Source of the DNA: Salvia splendens
Lineage: Eukaryota; Streptophyta; Magnoliopsida; Lamiales; Lamiaceae
Direction: 5' to 3'
Length of the DNA stretch: 64,000 bases
Assembly: GCF_004379255.2 (NCBI RefSeq)
Contig: NC_056038.1
Span: forward strand, 9,214,729-9,278,728
In this document: positions 32,877-44,944 of the stretch, piece after piece
Position numbering within the stretch: position 1 is the first letter of the stretch
How the letters are laid out: each line of letters begins with the position of its first letter
Made by a program: the position numbers and the translations under genes
Notes under the pieces: model-generated
Told to the model about the DNA's origin: nothing
Database searches by the model: none
The model's input: only the letters and a program-made list of their open reading frames with translations

Positions 32877-33139
32877 TTATGTAAAAATATTTCCGTGTAA
32901 TGTATTTTATTGACCCAGTAATGGACGATATGTGTCCTGTAATGGATATGTTTCAGAGACGTTTTTGTTCTGATTTTATGAGTAGTTTTATCTTATTAAC
33001 ATAATGTGAAAATATTTCAGTGTAATGGATTTTATTTACTCAGTAATGGATTATTTGTGTCCTATAATGTATATGTGTATGAGACGCTTTTGTTCTGATT
33101 TGTATGAGTAGTTTTAAAAAATGAAACTTAATTCATGTT
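32877..33139. repeat. about 125-bp direct repeat, two copies plus a third at 33917
   Basis: AAAATATTTC.GTGTAATG.ATTTTATT...CAGTAATGGA...TGAGTAGTTTT occurs from 32885, from about 33008 and again at 33917-34035 inside the 270-bp array, where it splits one unit. Confidence 0.85.
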
Positions 33140-34830
33140 GTGGTGCTATAACCTAGCCCGAGGGTTGCTAAACCCAAGAGGAATAATTCAAACTCTCTGT
33201 CCTTTGTGATGGTCCCGTTTGTGAGTGATTACCACAACCTAGCCTCATGGATTGCTAAACCCAAAGGGCAAGAATTCAATTTCCTTTCAACATTATTCTC
33301 TCCAATATGTATATTATTCACTGATTCGTGCACATTATTAGATACTATTGGTACATTATTTGTTGTACCAAATCTTAAACACATTAAAAAATAAAATTGA
33401 ATTCTTGTGGTGGTGCTATAACCTAGCCACATGGGTTGCTAAACCCAAAGGGGAATGATTCAAACTCTCTTCCCTTTGTGATGGTTCCGTTTGTGAGTGG
33501 GTACTACAACCTAGCCCCATAGATTCTTAAACCCAAAGGGCATGAATTCAATTTCCTTTCAACATTATTCTCTTCAATCTGTACATTATTTACTGATTCG
33601 TGCACATTATTAGATACTATTGGTACATTATTTGTTGTACCAAATCTTAAACGCATTAAAAAATAAAATTGAATTCTTGTGGTGGTGCTATAATCTAGCC
33701 CCATGGGTTGCTAAACCCAAAGGGAATGATTCAAACTCTCTTCCCTTTGTGATGGTTCCGTTTGTGAGTGGGTACTACAACCTAGCCCCCATAGATTGCT
33801 AAACCTAAAGGGCATGAATTCAATATTCTTTCAACATTATTCTCTTCAATCTGTGCATTATTCAATGATCCGTGCACATTATTAGATACTGTTGGTACAT
33901 TATTTGCTGTAAAAAATCTTAATGTGGAAATATTTCAGTGTAATGGATTTTATTTACTCAGTAATGGACGATTTGTGTCCTATAATGTATATGTGTATGA
34001 GACGCTTTTGTTCTGATTGTATGAGTAGTTTTAAAAAATAAAATTTAATTCATGTTGTGGTGCTATAACCTAGTCCATGGGTTGCTAAACCCAAGGGGAA
34101 TAATTCAAGCTCTCTGCCCTTTGTGATGGTTCTGTTTGTGAGTGAGTACCACAACCTAGCCCCATGGATTGCTAAACCCAAAGGGCAAGAATTCAATTTC
34201 CTTTCAACATTATTCTCTCCAATCTGTACATTATTCAATGTTTCGTGCGCATTATTAGATACTATTGGTACATTATTTGTTGTACCAAATCTTAAACACA
34301 TTAAAAAATAAAATTGAATTTTTGTGGTGGTTCTATAACCGAGCCCAATGGGTTGCTAAACCCAAGGGGAATGATTCAAACTCTCTTCCCTTTGTGATGG
34401 TTCCGTTTGTGAGTGAGTATTACAACCTAGCCTCATAGATTGCTAAACCCAAAGGGCATGATGAATTCAATTTCATTTCAACATTATTCTCTTCAATCTG
34501 TACATTATTCATTGATTCGTGCACATTATTAGATACTATTGGTACATTATTTGTTGTACCAAATCTTAAACGCATTAAAAAATAAAATTGAATTCTTGTG
34601 GTGGTGCTATAACCTAGCCACATGGGTTGGTAAACCCAAGGGGATTGATTCAAACTATCTTCCCTTTGTGATGGTTCCGTTTTTGAGTGAGTACTACAAC
34701 CTAGCCCCATAGATTGCTAAACCCAAAGGGCATGAATTCAATTTCCTTTCAACATTGTTCTCTTCAATCTGTGCATTATTCAATGATTCCTGCACATTAT
34801 TATATATTTTTGGTTCATTATTTGCTGTAA
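33140..34830. repeat. about 270-bp tandem repeat, six units
   Basis: GTGGTGCTATAACCTAGCC begins units at about 33140, 33409, 33681, 34057, 34327 and 34598 (periods 269, 272, 376, 270, 271; the long one contains a 125-bp repeat copy). Each unit has two sub-blocks of the form CTAGCC...TTGCTAAACCCAA(A)GGG about 100 bp apart. Adjacent units are very similar, so amplification is recent. Confidence 0.9.
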
Positions 34831-35384
34831 TACAATGAAGAAATTAACTAAATTACTTTCTTATTGTTAAAAAAAAATGAAACCAATCGAGGAATATTTC
34901 CAGAATTCGGGTTTAGGCGAGAAACTACACCACCATACGTGTTCAACGTAGAAAATCGAGTCAAGTATGTGAGAGAAGAAAGAGAAATTACGAAGGAATA
35001 CGAAATAAAAACAAACTAAAATACCTTCTTCCCTAATTGAAAACACCAAAACTTATGAAGGAAATCAATAGTAACTTCTCAAAATTATGACAGAAGAATG
35101 AATTTGAGTTTTGTGATTTGCAGCAATGTACACCGTGAAAATGGAGGAGAGAAGAATTAAATATGGAAAATAAATTAAAAAATATACTTACCAAACTTAA
35201 TGGAGAGGATTATGGAATTGAAATAACCGCTGCAAAAAAACTCGCCCAAAAATGCCCTTTTCGAATTAATTTAATAATATAAATAATGAAAATAAGCTTA
35301 AATTTCGGCCATCAGATCTTGAAAATAGAGGGTCGAGATTGAGAAGGAAATAGAACAAATGATGGGAAAAGGATATGATCACAT

Positions 35385-35419
<35 letters not shown>

Positions 35420-35422
<3 letters not shown>

Positions 35423-36566
35423 CAATATAAAAATCGTAATTACAACAACGGTAAAAATGCATATATATTTAATACGAACTAGTCCAAAATATATCTAATA
35501 AAAAGAACATGTCAGATGTGTGATTTTACATCTAAAGCTATGGCAACTGATCCTACGTGTTTTCATTGACTGAAAACGTTATAAGATTTGTCCGTTATCA
35601 ATAGTTCAAAACAGGTCATTCTCAATATACACAATTAAACTGTCATTCATTCATTCATTCATCTCTCATTAGTTTATATCAGTAAGATACTATCAACACT
35701 CACATCCACATAACATAATTGTATTCTTTATACTAGACAATCACAATTCACAAATATTAGCTTGCAACTAACCATTGTTATAACTTTTTTAACTTGCAAC
35801 TATTCTATCAAAATCTTAAAAGGAGAGGAGATAGAATATAAAATTAACAACTTTAATAACTCGTTACCTCACAATTTATGTAGAATTTAAATATTAATTT
35901 CTATAAGTCTCAAAGACTCAAATCCTCTTGCCGCCGCGCTCTACTCTAAACCTCTAAACACTTCTGCAATTCCTTTGATTTTTTAAAGTCCCAAAACCGT
36001 GTACTCACTTAAAATTTTAAACTCCCTTCTTCTCAAATTTGAATAAAAATATGTGCCCATTTTTAAAAGTGATAGCACTTTTATAAAATTAAATAATGCA
36101 TTCTTTACTTTTAAAAGTTAAAAACTAGTTCAACATATAATGTGGGGTAAGTGGGTAAGTTTTACTTTTCCTTTTATAATTAATTAATTCACTTCTAAAA
36201 TTACTCATCTTCTTCCTTACACTGTCAAACGTCATTGTTACATTTTTTTCTGCATATTTTTACTTCTCCTTCTTTAATTTTAGCCCCACACAATTATTCA
36301 TCACAAGATAATTTGTTCTTCGGTAGCATTGTTTGGTAAGGGCTTAACATGATTTTTCAAAATTTAGAAAATTTTGAATGTAAAAAATGAAAAAAATAAA
36401 TTGGGTAAGGGCTTAGGCCCTACCCTGTGTCCACGTGCGTCCGCCCCTTGCTGTGAAGACAGAGAGAAACTGATGAAAGAGAGGACATTACAGAAATGCT
36501 ACACGCTATGTACAAAAATAAGAATGAATTGGGTTTAACTAATATGCAATTAAAACACGTGATGAC
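35420..36566. other. AT-rich intergenic stretch
   Basis: Nothing gene-like. A short (TCAT)n run lies at about 35642-35668. Confidence 0.4.
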
Positions 36567-36815
36567 GTGCGGCTGCTATCTAAAGCCAGTTATCTATCCT
36601 TCTAGTTTTCGGTAACAATATTAATTACATTCAATTCAAATCAAATCTACGATTTTAGTAGTACTTCCTTCTAAGAGCATCTCCATCCATGCTCTCACGC
36701 GGTTGCTATCTAACACCAGTTATCTATCCTTCTAGTTTTCGGTAACAATATTAATTACATTCAATTCAAATCAAATCTACGATTCTAGAAGTACTTAGCA
36801 TCCCCATCCATGCTC
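36567..36815. repeat. about 125-bp tandem duplication that includes a transposon end
   Basis: GCGG.TGCTATCTAA..CCAGTTATCTATCC to CTACGATT.TAG.AGTACTT occurs at about 36569-36665 and 36698-36796. Each copy is followed by AGCATC.CCATCCATGCTCT, the left terminus of the element at 36798. Host DNA plus about 20 bp of the element end are therefore duplicated together. Confidence 0.85.
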
Positions 36816-37428
36816 TTTGGCAAGAGCATGGATGTGGGCCCGACCATTTTATTATTCAATTTAAATGTCATTTTATTATTCAATTTAAATAAAAAACATT
36901 TCCACAATATTAAAATGCATTAAAAATACCCAAAATACTATTACTAATTACTAAAAAATTACATAATTAAAATCCTAAAAATTAAAAATTTCATAATTAT
37001 AGTCCTAAAAATTAAAAATTACATAATTAAATTCATAAAATAAAAAAAAAACACTACCCGTGGCCGAATTTCGCCCAAATGGACGATGAATGTGTGTATT
37101 TATAGATGATTTTGGGATTAAAAAATTATAAAAAATTCAAAAAACGGTAATAAAACGGCTATATTTTTGGGAATCCGAAAATATATTTTTAAAATTTTTG
37201 GTATTATTTTCAATTTTTTAAAAAAAAAAGAAAAAAAATGCCAACGGCCAATAGAAACGTGCTTCGTCGCCCTGCTCAGCGGCACGGACTGCTCGATGCA
37301 TCGAGTAGAGCCGTGCCGTTGGCAAGAGCATAGCGGCGGACAGGGGCAAGAGCATAGCGGCGGACAGGGGTGTGCCGTGCCGACGGCACGGACGCCGTCC
37401 TTCCCCACAAGCACCGATGCGGATACTC
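36798..37428. mobile_element. Harbinger-type non-autonomous element
   Basis: Left end (TTA)GCATCCCCATCCATGC, right end GCACCGATGCGGATACTC followed by TAA. The body matches the element cut by the window start (1-363). A near-palindrome ATCCATGCTCTTTGGCAAGAGCATGGAT lies just inside the left end (36806-36833). A GC-rich direct repeat (GGCAAGAGCATAGCGGCGGACAGGG, twice near 37321-37368) is near the right end. No coding sequence. Confidence 0.7.
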
Positions 37429-37778
37429 TAAATATGTTAGTACGGGATGTATTTATTGAGATTCTCCAATTGTAAGATTATATTTTAGAATTAAATATGT
37501 ATTGTGTTTGATTTATAAGATTCAATTTTATAATTTAATCATGAATAATTATGTAAAAATCTTATAATTTAATCATTAATGATTATCTCATGATAATTAG
37601 TTACGTCAACTAAACGGCACCTATTGGCTAGTAGTAGTAATATTCTCTTGGCATACTTGCTCTTTTAAACTGAAATTAACGTTTGCTCACACTTTTAAGG
37701 CGAGTCTTCCTACCAAAACATCAAATACTAATAACAATGCACTTGATAAAATTTAGCTACTTGAAAATTCGTTTATAA

Positions 37779-38697
37779 GAGCATCTCCAATGGCGGACGT
37801 CCGGTCGGACATCCGGTCGGACATCGCGACGGGCGACCGGGACGTCCGCCATTGTGGCGTTTAGGTCGGATACGGACGTCCCGTGAGGACGTCGGGTGTC
37901 CTCGGACGTCCCGGCGACGGGCGGGCGGACGTCCGGAATTTTTTTTTTTTTTTTTAAACTCTATATATACGGCTCTTTGAACTTCATTTCAACGCGGAGT
38001 GAGCCGGGGATGTTGGATTATGTAGAGGTTTAGGATGAAACGTTGCATCCCTTCATTTCACAACCGAAAATAACTGATTGTTGGCGGGTTATAAAATTGC
38101 AATTTGGTCCTTCAATTATCGAAAATTTCATTTCCGGATGAAGATTTCTGCACAGCAACTTTAATGGAAATAAAAAAATTCCAAACATTTCTGCACAGTT
38201 CGACCCCAGCCAGGGGCTGCCGCCCCTTGGACCCCGCTCTCGGGGCCGCTGCCCCCGAACCCCCGTCTAATCATAACGAATTCAAATAAGTGTGCACTCC
38301 GCACTTCCAACTTATTTGATGTCTCGTTATAATTATATTGATCAATCAAGTTAATCCAATTACACTAAAATATCCAACAGATTTTGTATTTTTCTTTTTT
38401 CGAATGACTATGTATTTTGCTTTTTTCTAACTATGTTTTTTTTATGTTTTATGAATATGTATTTTTGCCCGTATTTTGCTTTCCCGTATTCCGTGTCAAA
38501 TTTATATTTCCGTTTTTACGTAATTAAATTATTGTGATTTTTTTTATTGCGGGATGTCCTAGTGGGAAGGGCGGACATAGGAGGGGATGTCCTAGTGACG
38601 TGGCAGTGGGATGGGAAGTCCTAGTGACGTGGCAGGAGGTGTTTTTGGGATGTCCTAATGGATGTCCTAGTGGGATGTCCGTCCACTGGAGATGCTC
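37779..38697. mobile_element. Harbinger-type element with TAA target duplication, containing a solo LTR
   Basis: Ends GAGCATCTCCAATGG and CCACTGGAGATGCTC with TAA duplications (37776-37778 and 38698-38700). GGACGTCC-rich left end and GGATGTCCTAGTG-rich right end are shared with 412-865. The middle is interrupted by a solo-LTR-like insert. Confidence 0.85.
38011..38379. mobile_element. solo LTR-like insertion nested in the Harbinger element
   Basis: 369 bp starting TGTTGGA and ending TCCAACA, the usual LTR termini. A GC-rich block (CAGGGGCTGCCGCCCCTTGG) is typical of some plant LTRs. The element sequence resumes on both sides. A clear 5-bp target duplication is not seen (GGGGA left, GATTT right), so the call rests on the termini and nesting. 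Confidence 0.6.
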
Positions 38698-39108
38698 TAA
38701 TGAACTGGGTTAAATGAGTATTGTATTTCTATCTATTGGTATTTTTTTAATATTGTTTAGAGTTGTTTTGATTAACCGGTAAAATTTATATTCATTGATT
38801 GAGATTAGATACTGCTCCGTTGTGGGTATTGTGTAGTATCTTTTCAGATTTTCATTTTACATTATCATAGTCAATGATATTGGATTTTCTTACAAAGAAT
38901 CTAAATTACCCATTTTGACTACATAATCAAATTATGAAATATAACATAGAATTTCGTGAATGTTAAAATTTGGCAAGAAGATGCACATCAACAAGTGTGA
39001 GAATGATAAAGTATGGGTGTTAGTATTTGTGGAAAGTAGACTGGTAGGGACTGTGAAAACAAATGATATAATAATGAGTAAATTAATGGTGATGGGTGTA
39101 GTCGAGTA

Positions 39109-41133
39109 GAGCATCTCCAATTGCTTTCGCCCGGCCATAACTCAGTCATAGCCCAGCCATAAACTATTCCTGTTGTTTTCGCCCAGCCATAACCCAGTCA
39201 TAGCCCAGCCACAAACTCCTCATGCCACATCATCAGCAGTAAAAATCCTCCTTACACATCATCAGGACAAGCAAATAGCCCATCAATAGCCCAACAATAG
39301 CCTAGCCACATCACCCTTAATTATATAAAACAAATAATTGACAATCACACAAAATACAGAATTAAATGTACGACACAGATACGAGAAAATTCAATAATAT
39401 TATTTAAATTAAAAAGTACAATAAAAAAATATATTAATTTAAAAAAAATACATTAATTAAAAAAATAACATTATTAAAAAAAAACACGACATCCGCCTCA
39501 CTCCTCGTCTCCGTCGCCCCCTCGCCACCGTCACCGTCGCCGCCGCCTCCGTATCCGCCGGAACCCCCCAGTGCCCCCCTGTCTTCAAATCGTCACGCAT
39601 GCTCACGAGCATTGCGTGAAGAAAACTCATCTCCTCGGGGTCCGTCGCCATCCGCCATTCGGCTAACGTCTTGGCCATCTGAGCGCGCGTTTGTTGACGC
39701 ATAAATAATTTGAGATCCTTCGACGACTGGCCAAGGGGGGATGCCGACTGTACCTCCTGTGACCCCCATCGCCTCCCGTTGCCCCGCCTTTGATCAACCG
39801 GGCGAGTTCGGCGAGCGAACGATGGAGGGGACGGGAGCTCCTGAGCATCATCGGGGAGGTCGTGGGAACCGCCGCTGCTGCCGCTGTAATCACCGGTATA
39901 GTTCAGTCGTTGCTTCTTCGGCTAGCCAGCGTCGACACCTGCCCGGATTTTCTCGGAGTCCATCAGCACCTCGTAGCAGTTCCAGTAGGTGAACTCCTTA
40001 TACAACCCGGGCTGGGGGAAGGCTTTCTCCGCTATCCTCCTGCAGTCATCCTCCGTTTGGCCACTGCTCTGCATGCGGAGGGCGTTGGCGTACAAGCCCG
40101 AAAATCGCGAGACCCCAGCCCTGATTCGGTCCCACCCCTTCTGGCACTCCTCCCAGGTGCGCGGCCTCCCCTCCGGGCAAAATCTCATGTAGGCTGCAGC
40201 AATTTTGGCCCACATGTTGATGATTCTCTGATTGTTCGAAGCCAGAGGATCGTCACAGATACTCACCCACGCCTTGGAAAGCGCGACGTTCTCCGCGTCC
40301 GTCCACTTCCTCCGCACCGAGGGGTCGTCCTCAACCGGCTGTGACGACTGGCCGACCCTCTTGTCCTTCCCCTTGCCCTTCTTCTTTGCGGGGCCCCGAC
40401 CCCGCCCTACTCCCCCGTTTGAACGGGAGTTTCCGGAACACCGATAAGATCAAACCCCAACTCCTCTAAGGAGAGAGTCTCATATTGCGTGAACTGCGCC
40501 TCCATTGGGGTCGATGTGTGCGAAGAATCAGTCGAAAAATCAAAACTGGGGCGATAGACGTTCCCCCCGGCGTCCCCTGCGTCGCCATTACCCCCTTGCG
40601 GCGTCCCCTGCGTCGCCGGTACCCCTCCCAGCATCATCTGCATCCCGGGACCCCACCCCGGCATAGTCGGTAAACCCCCCGACATACTCCCCCGAGTGCC
40701 ATCCCGGGCATCATCTGCTGCCACGGGTACATGTTGTAGTACCCGGGCATCGGACCCCATCCACCTCCCACGGGTAACGGGGGAGTCTGAGACCCGCTCG
40801 TCACTGGAGTACCTTCGTTGTTGTTCTCCATTTCGCGTTATTGATCTTGTACAGAAATTAAGATAGAGAGAGTACTCGTTAAAACAAGAGGTGTGAATGA
40901 AAATGACGTGCAAATCACGTGTATATAGTGTTTCGAAAAAAAAAAAATTAAAATTCGCTCGTCGGTCCGCCGTCTGCAATGGCGGTGAGCGGACCGGCCA
41001 GCGCTCGCGGATCGGCCAGCGCTAGCCGATTTTTTCGCCGAAATGGCGCTGGCCGGTTCCAGTGGTTTTGCGAGCGGACCGACGAGCGCCGAAAATCGGC
41101 TAGCCAGCCCGTTCGCCGCCATTAGAGATGCTC
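39109..41133 (-). mobile_element. PIF/Harbinger transposon carrying only ORF1 (Myb-like)
   Basis: Inverted ends GAGCATCTCCAATTGC and GCCATTAGAGATGCTC. About 250 bp at the left end (CCACATCATCAGCA, GACAAGCAAATAGCCCA, AATTGACAATCACACAAAAT) and about 110 bp before the ORF (TTGATCTTGTACA, AGTACTCGTTAAAACAAG, AATGAAAATGACGTGCAAAT) match the element at 1866-3654. The gene inside is different: only the Myb/SANT-like ORF1. No transposase sequence remains. Confidence 0.85.
39480..40831 (-). pseudogene. Harbinger ORF1 Myb/SANT-like DNA-binding protein, frameshifted
   Basis: ORF1 of PIF/Harbinger binds the element ends and helps bring transposase to the nucleus. The start at ATG 40831 gives MENNNEGTPVTSG and a Gly/Pro/Met-rich leader. 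A frameshift near 40680 leads to the frame ending PETPVQTGE (stop 40407). After another shift, a basic stretch GPAKKKGKGKDKRVG leads into the Myb-like trihelix RRKWTDAENVALSKAWV...FWxxI-type helix RTWEECQKGWDRI (39922-40317). Another frame supplies the C-terminal part MRQQTRAQMAKTLAEWR (39663-39700 onward). At least three shifts make it non-functional as it stands. Confidence 0.8.
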
Positions 41134-41136
41134 TAA

Positions 41137-42547
41137 GGGGTAAGCCGCGCCGTGGAGAGAAAGGCGGCTGCCAAGAAAGTTCATCGGAACACCGAGTTTG
41201 ATCATTTTATTGGAAAGTGGGCGTTACGCTTACGCGTGCGTCTCCACGGTCATTACGCGTTTGATTTTTTAAGCAGTTTAATAATATTAAACTAGTGGAT
41301 TAAAAACATAAATAAAACCACTTTTAAAATATAAATTGCAAAAGCATGAATTCGCTAGAAGACAAGTGATAATTTGTTGAGAAATTGTATGGATACTATT
41401 GTATTGGTAGTGTACGGGTTGGTTATTACAAGTCTTTTTTTTTATCATTATTATGAAAGTATCTTATTGTCGTTAAATATATCTCCGAAATTATAGAGTC
41501 TTCTTACATTTCCCTTGCCCATCTTGTATTTGTTATGTTTGGTAGAAATAACTTGTAACTTAGTGGTAGAAAAGGCTATTTGCATAGTTTTGACCAAGGT
41601 TCAAAACTTAAAAAAGTTTATAGGATTTAAAAATTTGATAGATTTTATTGAATTAAAATTTAAAGTTTTTATAATTATTTTGTACATTTAAATGAATTTT
41701 GTATTTCAATTAATTACTTTCAATTTATATAAAATAACAAAAAAAATATCGAACTAGTATATAATTTTTAAGGGAAGTTTCAAAAATCTTGCCTCTTATT
41801 AGAGATAAACTTAAAGGAAAATTTTTGTTATCAGCACCATGGATGGTGTAATGGAAAAAAAACATTATTATAACTGTTATAAGTCAACGCTAATATTAAA
41901 TGACATTGTCCTGAAATAAAGTATGAGGTCATATTCATTAAATTAATAATAACTATATAACTAATCTATATAAATATAAAAGAGGAATTTAGAGAAAATA
42001 ACAATAATGCCATTATATATATTTTTTTCATAAAATTAGAAAATTGAAAAGGATTTTATTTATTTTTGTAATAATTAGGGGAAGTGGAAGTAAAATGACA
42101 TTTTTCTTTTTGGCTACTATTGACATTGTGTTATAGTGTATATTGTTCTATGTAAGATAATGATATCTATTTGAAGTTAAAAAAAACAGTATCAAAGTTT
42201 AATATAGTAAAAAGATTATGCAAACTTCAAATATAGAGGTGTACAGGTTGGAGTATAGGAGACTAATTAATTCAATTCAACAATATTTTATTTTATAGGT
42301 TGTCTTTGGCTTTTACGACACTTTAAACTTTGTTGTTTCTCATCTGTATTTGCATCTATTAGTTGAAATTATTTCTGTTCTAGCATCTTAGCATTGTGTT
42401 GCTCAATTCTTGACTCGAGACCAAGTTCATATTACTTCTGTAATAATTCATATCGTACTTAATTATACTTAATTATTTAAATGACTAATAGACTAGGTAT
42501 AATTATTTTTAAATGTGTTTTAGTGTAAAACATCAAACAAACTATTA
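41137..42547. other. AT-rich intergenic stretch
   Basis: No gene, RNA or element boundaries recognised. Confidence 0.4.
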
Positions 42548-42782
42548 CTCCTTTCGTCCCATCTAAGTTGAGACAAATCTTTTGGACACAGAAATTAAGA
42601 AATTGTATTGAAAAATAAGAGAGAGGAATAAAATAGGAAAGATAAAGAGAGAGTAGAGTAAATGGTGAAATAAAATAAGAGTGATTGGATGTTTTATTTT
42701 TTTGTTAAAAAATGAAATGACTCAACTTAGTTGGAACATCCCAAAGAATAATACGACTCAAACTTAGTTGGGACAGAGAGAG
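42548..42782. mobile_element. Stowaway/mariner-like MITE
   Basis: About 235 bp from CTCCTTTCGTCCCATCTAAG to CTTAGTTGGGACAGAGAGAG with TA on both sides. The ends are imperfect inverted repeats. Confidence 0.8.
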
Positions 42783-42784
42783 TA

Positions 42785-44427
42785 TTATTTATAAACTAAA
42801 ATTAGAAAAGATCTCTATTTATTATTAAAAAAATATTGCTGAAAAGTTTCATTATTTTATTTCGATATGATTATAAATTAATTACTATACATAAATTCAA
42901 CTAAAAGTATTAAAATAGAAATGTGAATTTGACATAAGAGAAAACCTATATATCATATTGATAATATTAGTTTTTAAACTATATTTTAACATAGAGAAAA
43001 TATTATTTTTAGCTCCTAGACATTACAATAATTGTTAGATTTAGTGTGCACATTGTGCATAGGGGAAGACTTGCAATATAAATAAATAAATCATACTATA
43101 TCCAGATATATTATCATATTCTAAAAAAAAACATCAGTTGCTTGCGCCTTAGCCCCGTGACGTTCTTCGTACTCAACCACGAATCTTCTAATTTGTTCCC
43201 GAACTCATATAATGACCTTTGGATGGACAAAACTTGTTAGAATCGAAAGGATTGGACTAGAAAAAAAAAGAGAACTTCAGTTGTGCGAAAAAACTAGTTT
43301 TTACGAAATTTCTTAGTGAAATCAGGTAAAAAAATCTTCTTTCTAGTCTCCTTTTATATATAGAGTTATAACTGGTCATATTAGAGATTCGTGGAGGTTG
43401 TACTTGGTTCAAACCTGTTTGTTTATTACTAATTAAATTGAGCCTCAATTTAATACAAGTCCAATATGTTATTATTATCAGTCACTACAGTAAAATAATA
43501 TTGACTGCTCGCCTAATCCCAAATTACGCATAATCCGAATTTCACCTCTTTAATTTATTATTTTCCGTATTTAAGATATAAATATTTATTAATTAATTTA
43601 AATCTACTATTTGACTTTAATTAATTAGGAGTAATATCTTTTTCCAATAGTTGTCTAGTTTGAAACACTTATTTATTATTTTTAGGAATAAATTCCAACA
43701 GTCCAAGTTTTTGAATACCAAAGCTTTTTTCGAACACTGCGTGCGGATATTATCAAACTGAAATTACCCAACACATTATTTCGTTGCAATGCACCTCTAG
43801 ACATTGATCACTACTACCTAAGATATCATTATTCTTAGAATACGAAAAATCTGCACCATTTGATAAATTAACAATGATAAAAAAATTAACAATCAACGAG
43901 ACCTAGTCTTTCAATAACTAGCACAAAAGACTTATCTCAACTGTTAGATCATTCAATGTTATACCACACCAGTGTCGTTTGTTCCTTAAAGGCAACAGAA
44001 ACATCCGGACTGACACTGCAACCTTTCCCGATAGGTAGTCAAAATCTATCCAGGTGTGAAATTATGTTTCTCTTCTGCAAAGCATTGCATATAACCGACT
44101 GTGTTACCTTATTGGCGAACGACACTCACAGCTAGTCTACTAAGTAGAATTATTAGACTTGTTTTGCTTTGTTATACATTTAATTGTTTAGATAAGCATC
44201 TTACAAGTGCATAAGAAAACACAATGTGATAAAATTACTTATTCTTTATAAGTGGGTTGTATAATTTAATGTATACAAGCAATTATAAGCGTGCAAACCT
44301 TTCAAAACATGCTTTTCAATATACCAAACCCTCTAATATCATTCACAGTCGCTATTTTTTTAACAGCATTGATATAATATTGACGGAATGACTTTTCCAT
44401 TTTTTGGATCAAAAAAATCCTCCAGAC
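42785..44427. other. AT-rich intergenic stretch
   Basis: No supported gene. ATATACCAAACCCTCTAATATCA near 44319 is a partial extra copy of the duplication that follows. Confidence 0.4.
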
Positions 44428-44582
44428 ATATACCAAACCCTCTAGTATCACTTTGATTCATTCATTTTCCTTCAAGTATGTCCTATGACAAGCAATTGTT
44501 TCCATATACCACCAAACCCTCTAGTATCACTTTGATTCATTCATTTTCCTTCAAGTATGTCCCATGACAAGCAATTGTTTCC
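44428..44582. repeat. about 76-bp tandem duplication
   Basis: ATATACC(ACC)AAACCCTCTAGTATC ... TATGACAAGCAATTGTTTCC is present twice in tandem (44428-44503 and 44504-44582) with only a 3-bp insertion and single changes. Confidence 0.92.
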
Positions 44583-44944
44583 ACATACCCTGACAAATTC
44601 TCTAGGAGGAAATACAACAAAATGAATGAACCAAGTGCAGCCGAAATCATGGTTGTCTCTCTCATGAAAGAAACATAAAGTAGCTCTTATTGTCTGAAGG
44701 TATTTTTGTCCAATAAAGTTTTAAAAAGTCCAAAAGTTTTCTAGCGATATTTTTAAGGAATAGGGACCACATGCGTTATGTCCTAGTACTAAAGCCCGAT
44801 TCTCTCTTTAATAAAATAAAGTTTTATCATAAAAGCCTTAATTTTTTAGAATCAACATAATTACAATATTTCATTTCGTTATGATTATGTGGACATACCA
44901 ATTAAACAAAGTTCGGTGGATAAGGATTGACAAATTACATCATA

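Larger units (their letters stand above)
30118..35388. mobile_element. 5.3-kb (TA)n-anchored composite transposon with captured gene fragment
   Basis: Both ends sit in TA microsatellites (about 30083-30117 and 35389-35418). The left end AGGGTAGTGTTAATCTCC pairs with the right end (complement AGGGATGTGATCATATCC), both continuing CTTTTCC, so the element has imperfect terminal inverted repeats of about 25 bp. The interior has no transposase. It contains a captured ubiquitin-eL40 fragment at the left and several tandem-repeat families. The class is uncertain: TA-microsatellite targeting and gene capture fit a Pack-MULE-like or other non-autonomous DNA element; a Helitron is less likely because of the inverted ends. 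Confidence 0.6.

Noticed and set aside
33140..34830. Possible CRISPR-like array
   Set aside because: Units are about 270 bp, contiguous, with no short repeat/unique spacer pattern, in a plant genome.
30118..35388. Helitron
   Set aside because: Inverted ends and TA-microsatellite flanks are present; no CTRR-plus-hairpin 3' end with an A/T insertion could be shown.
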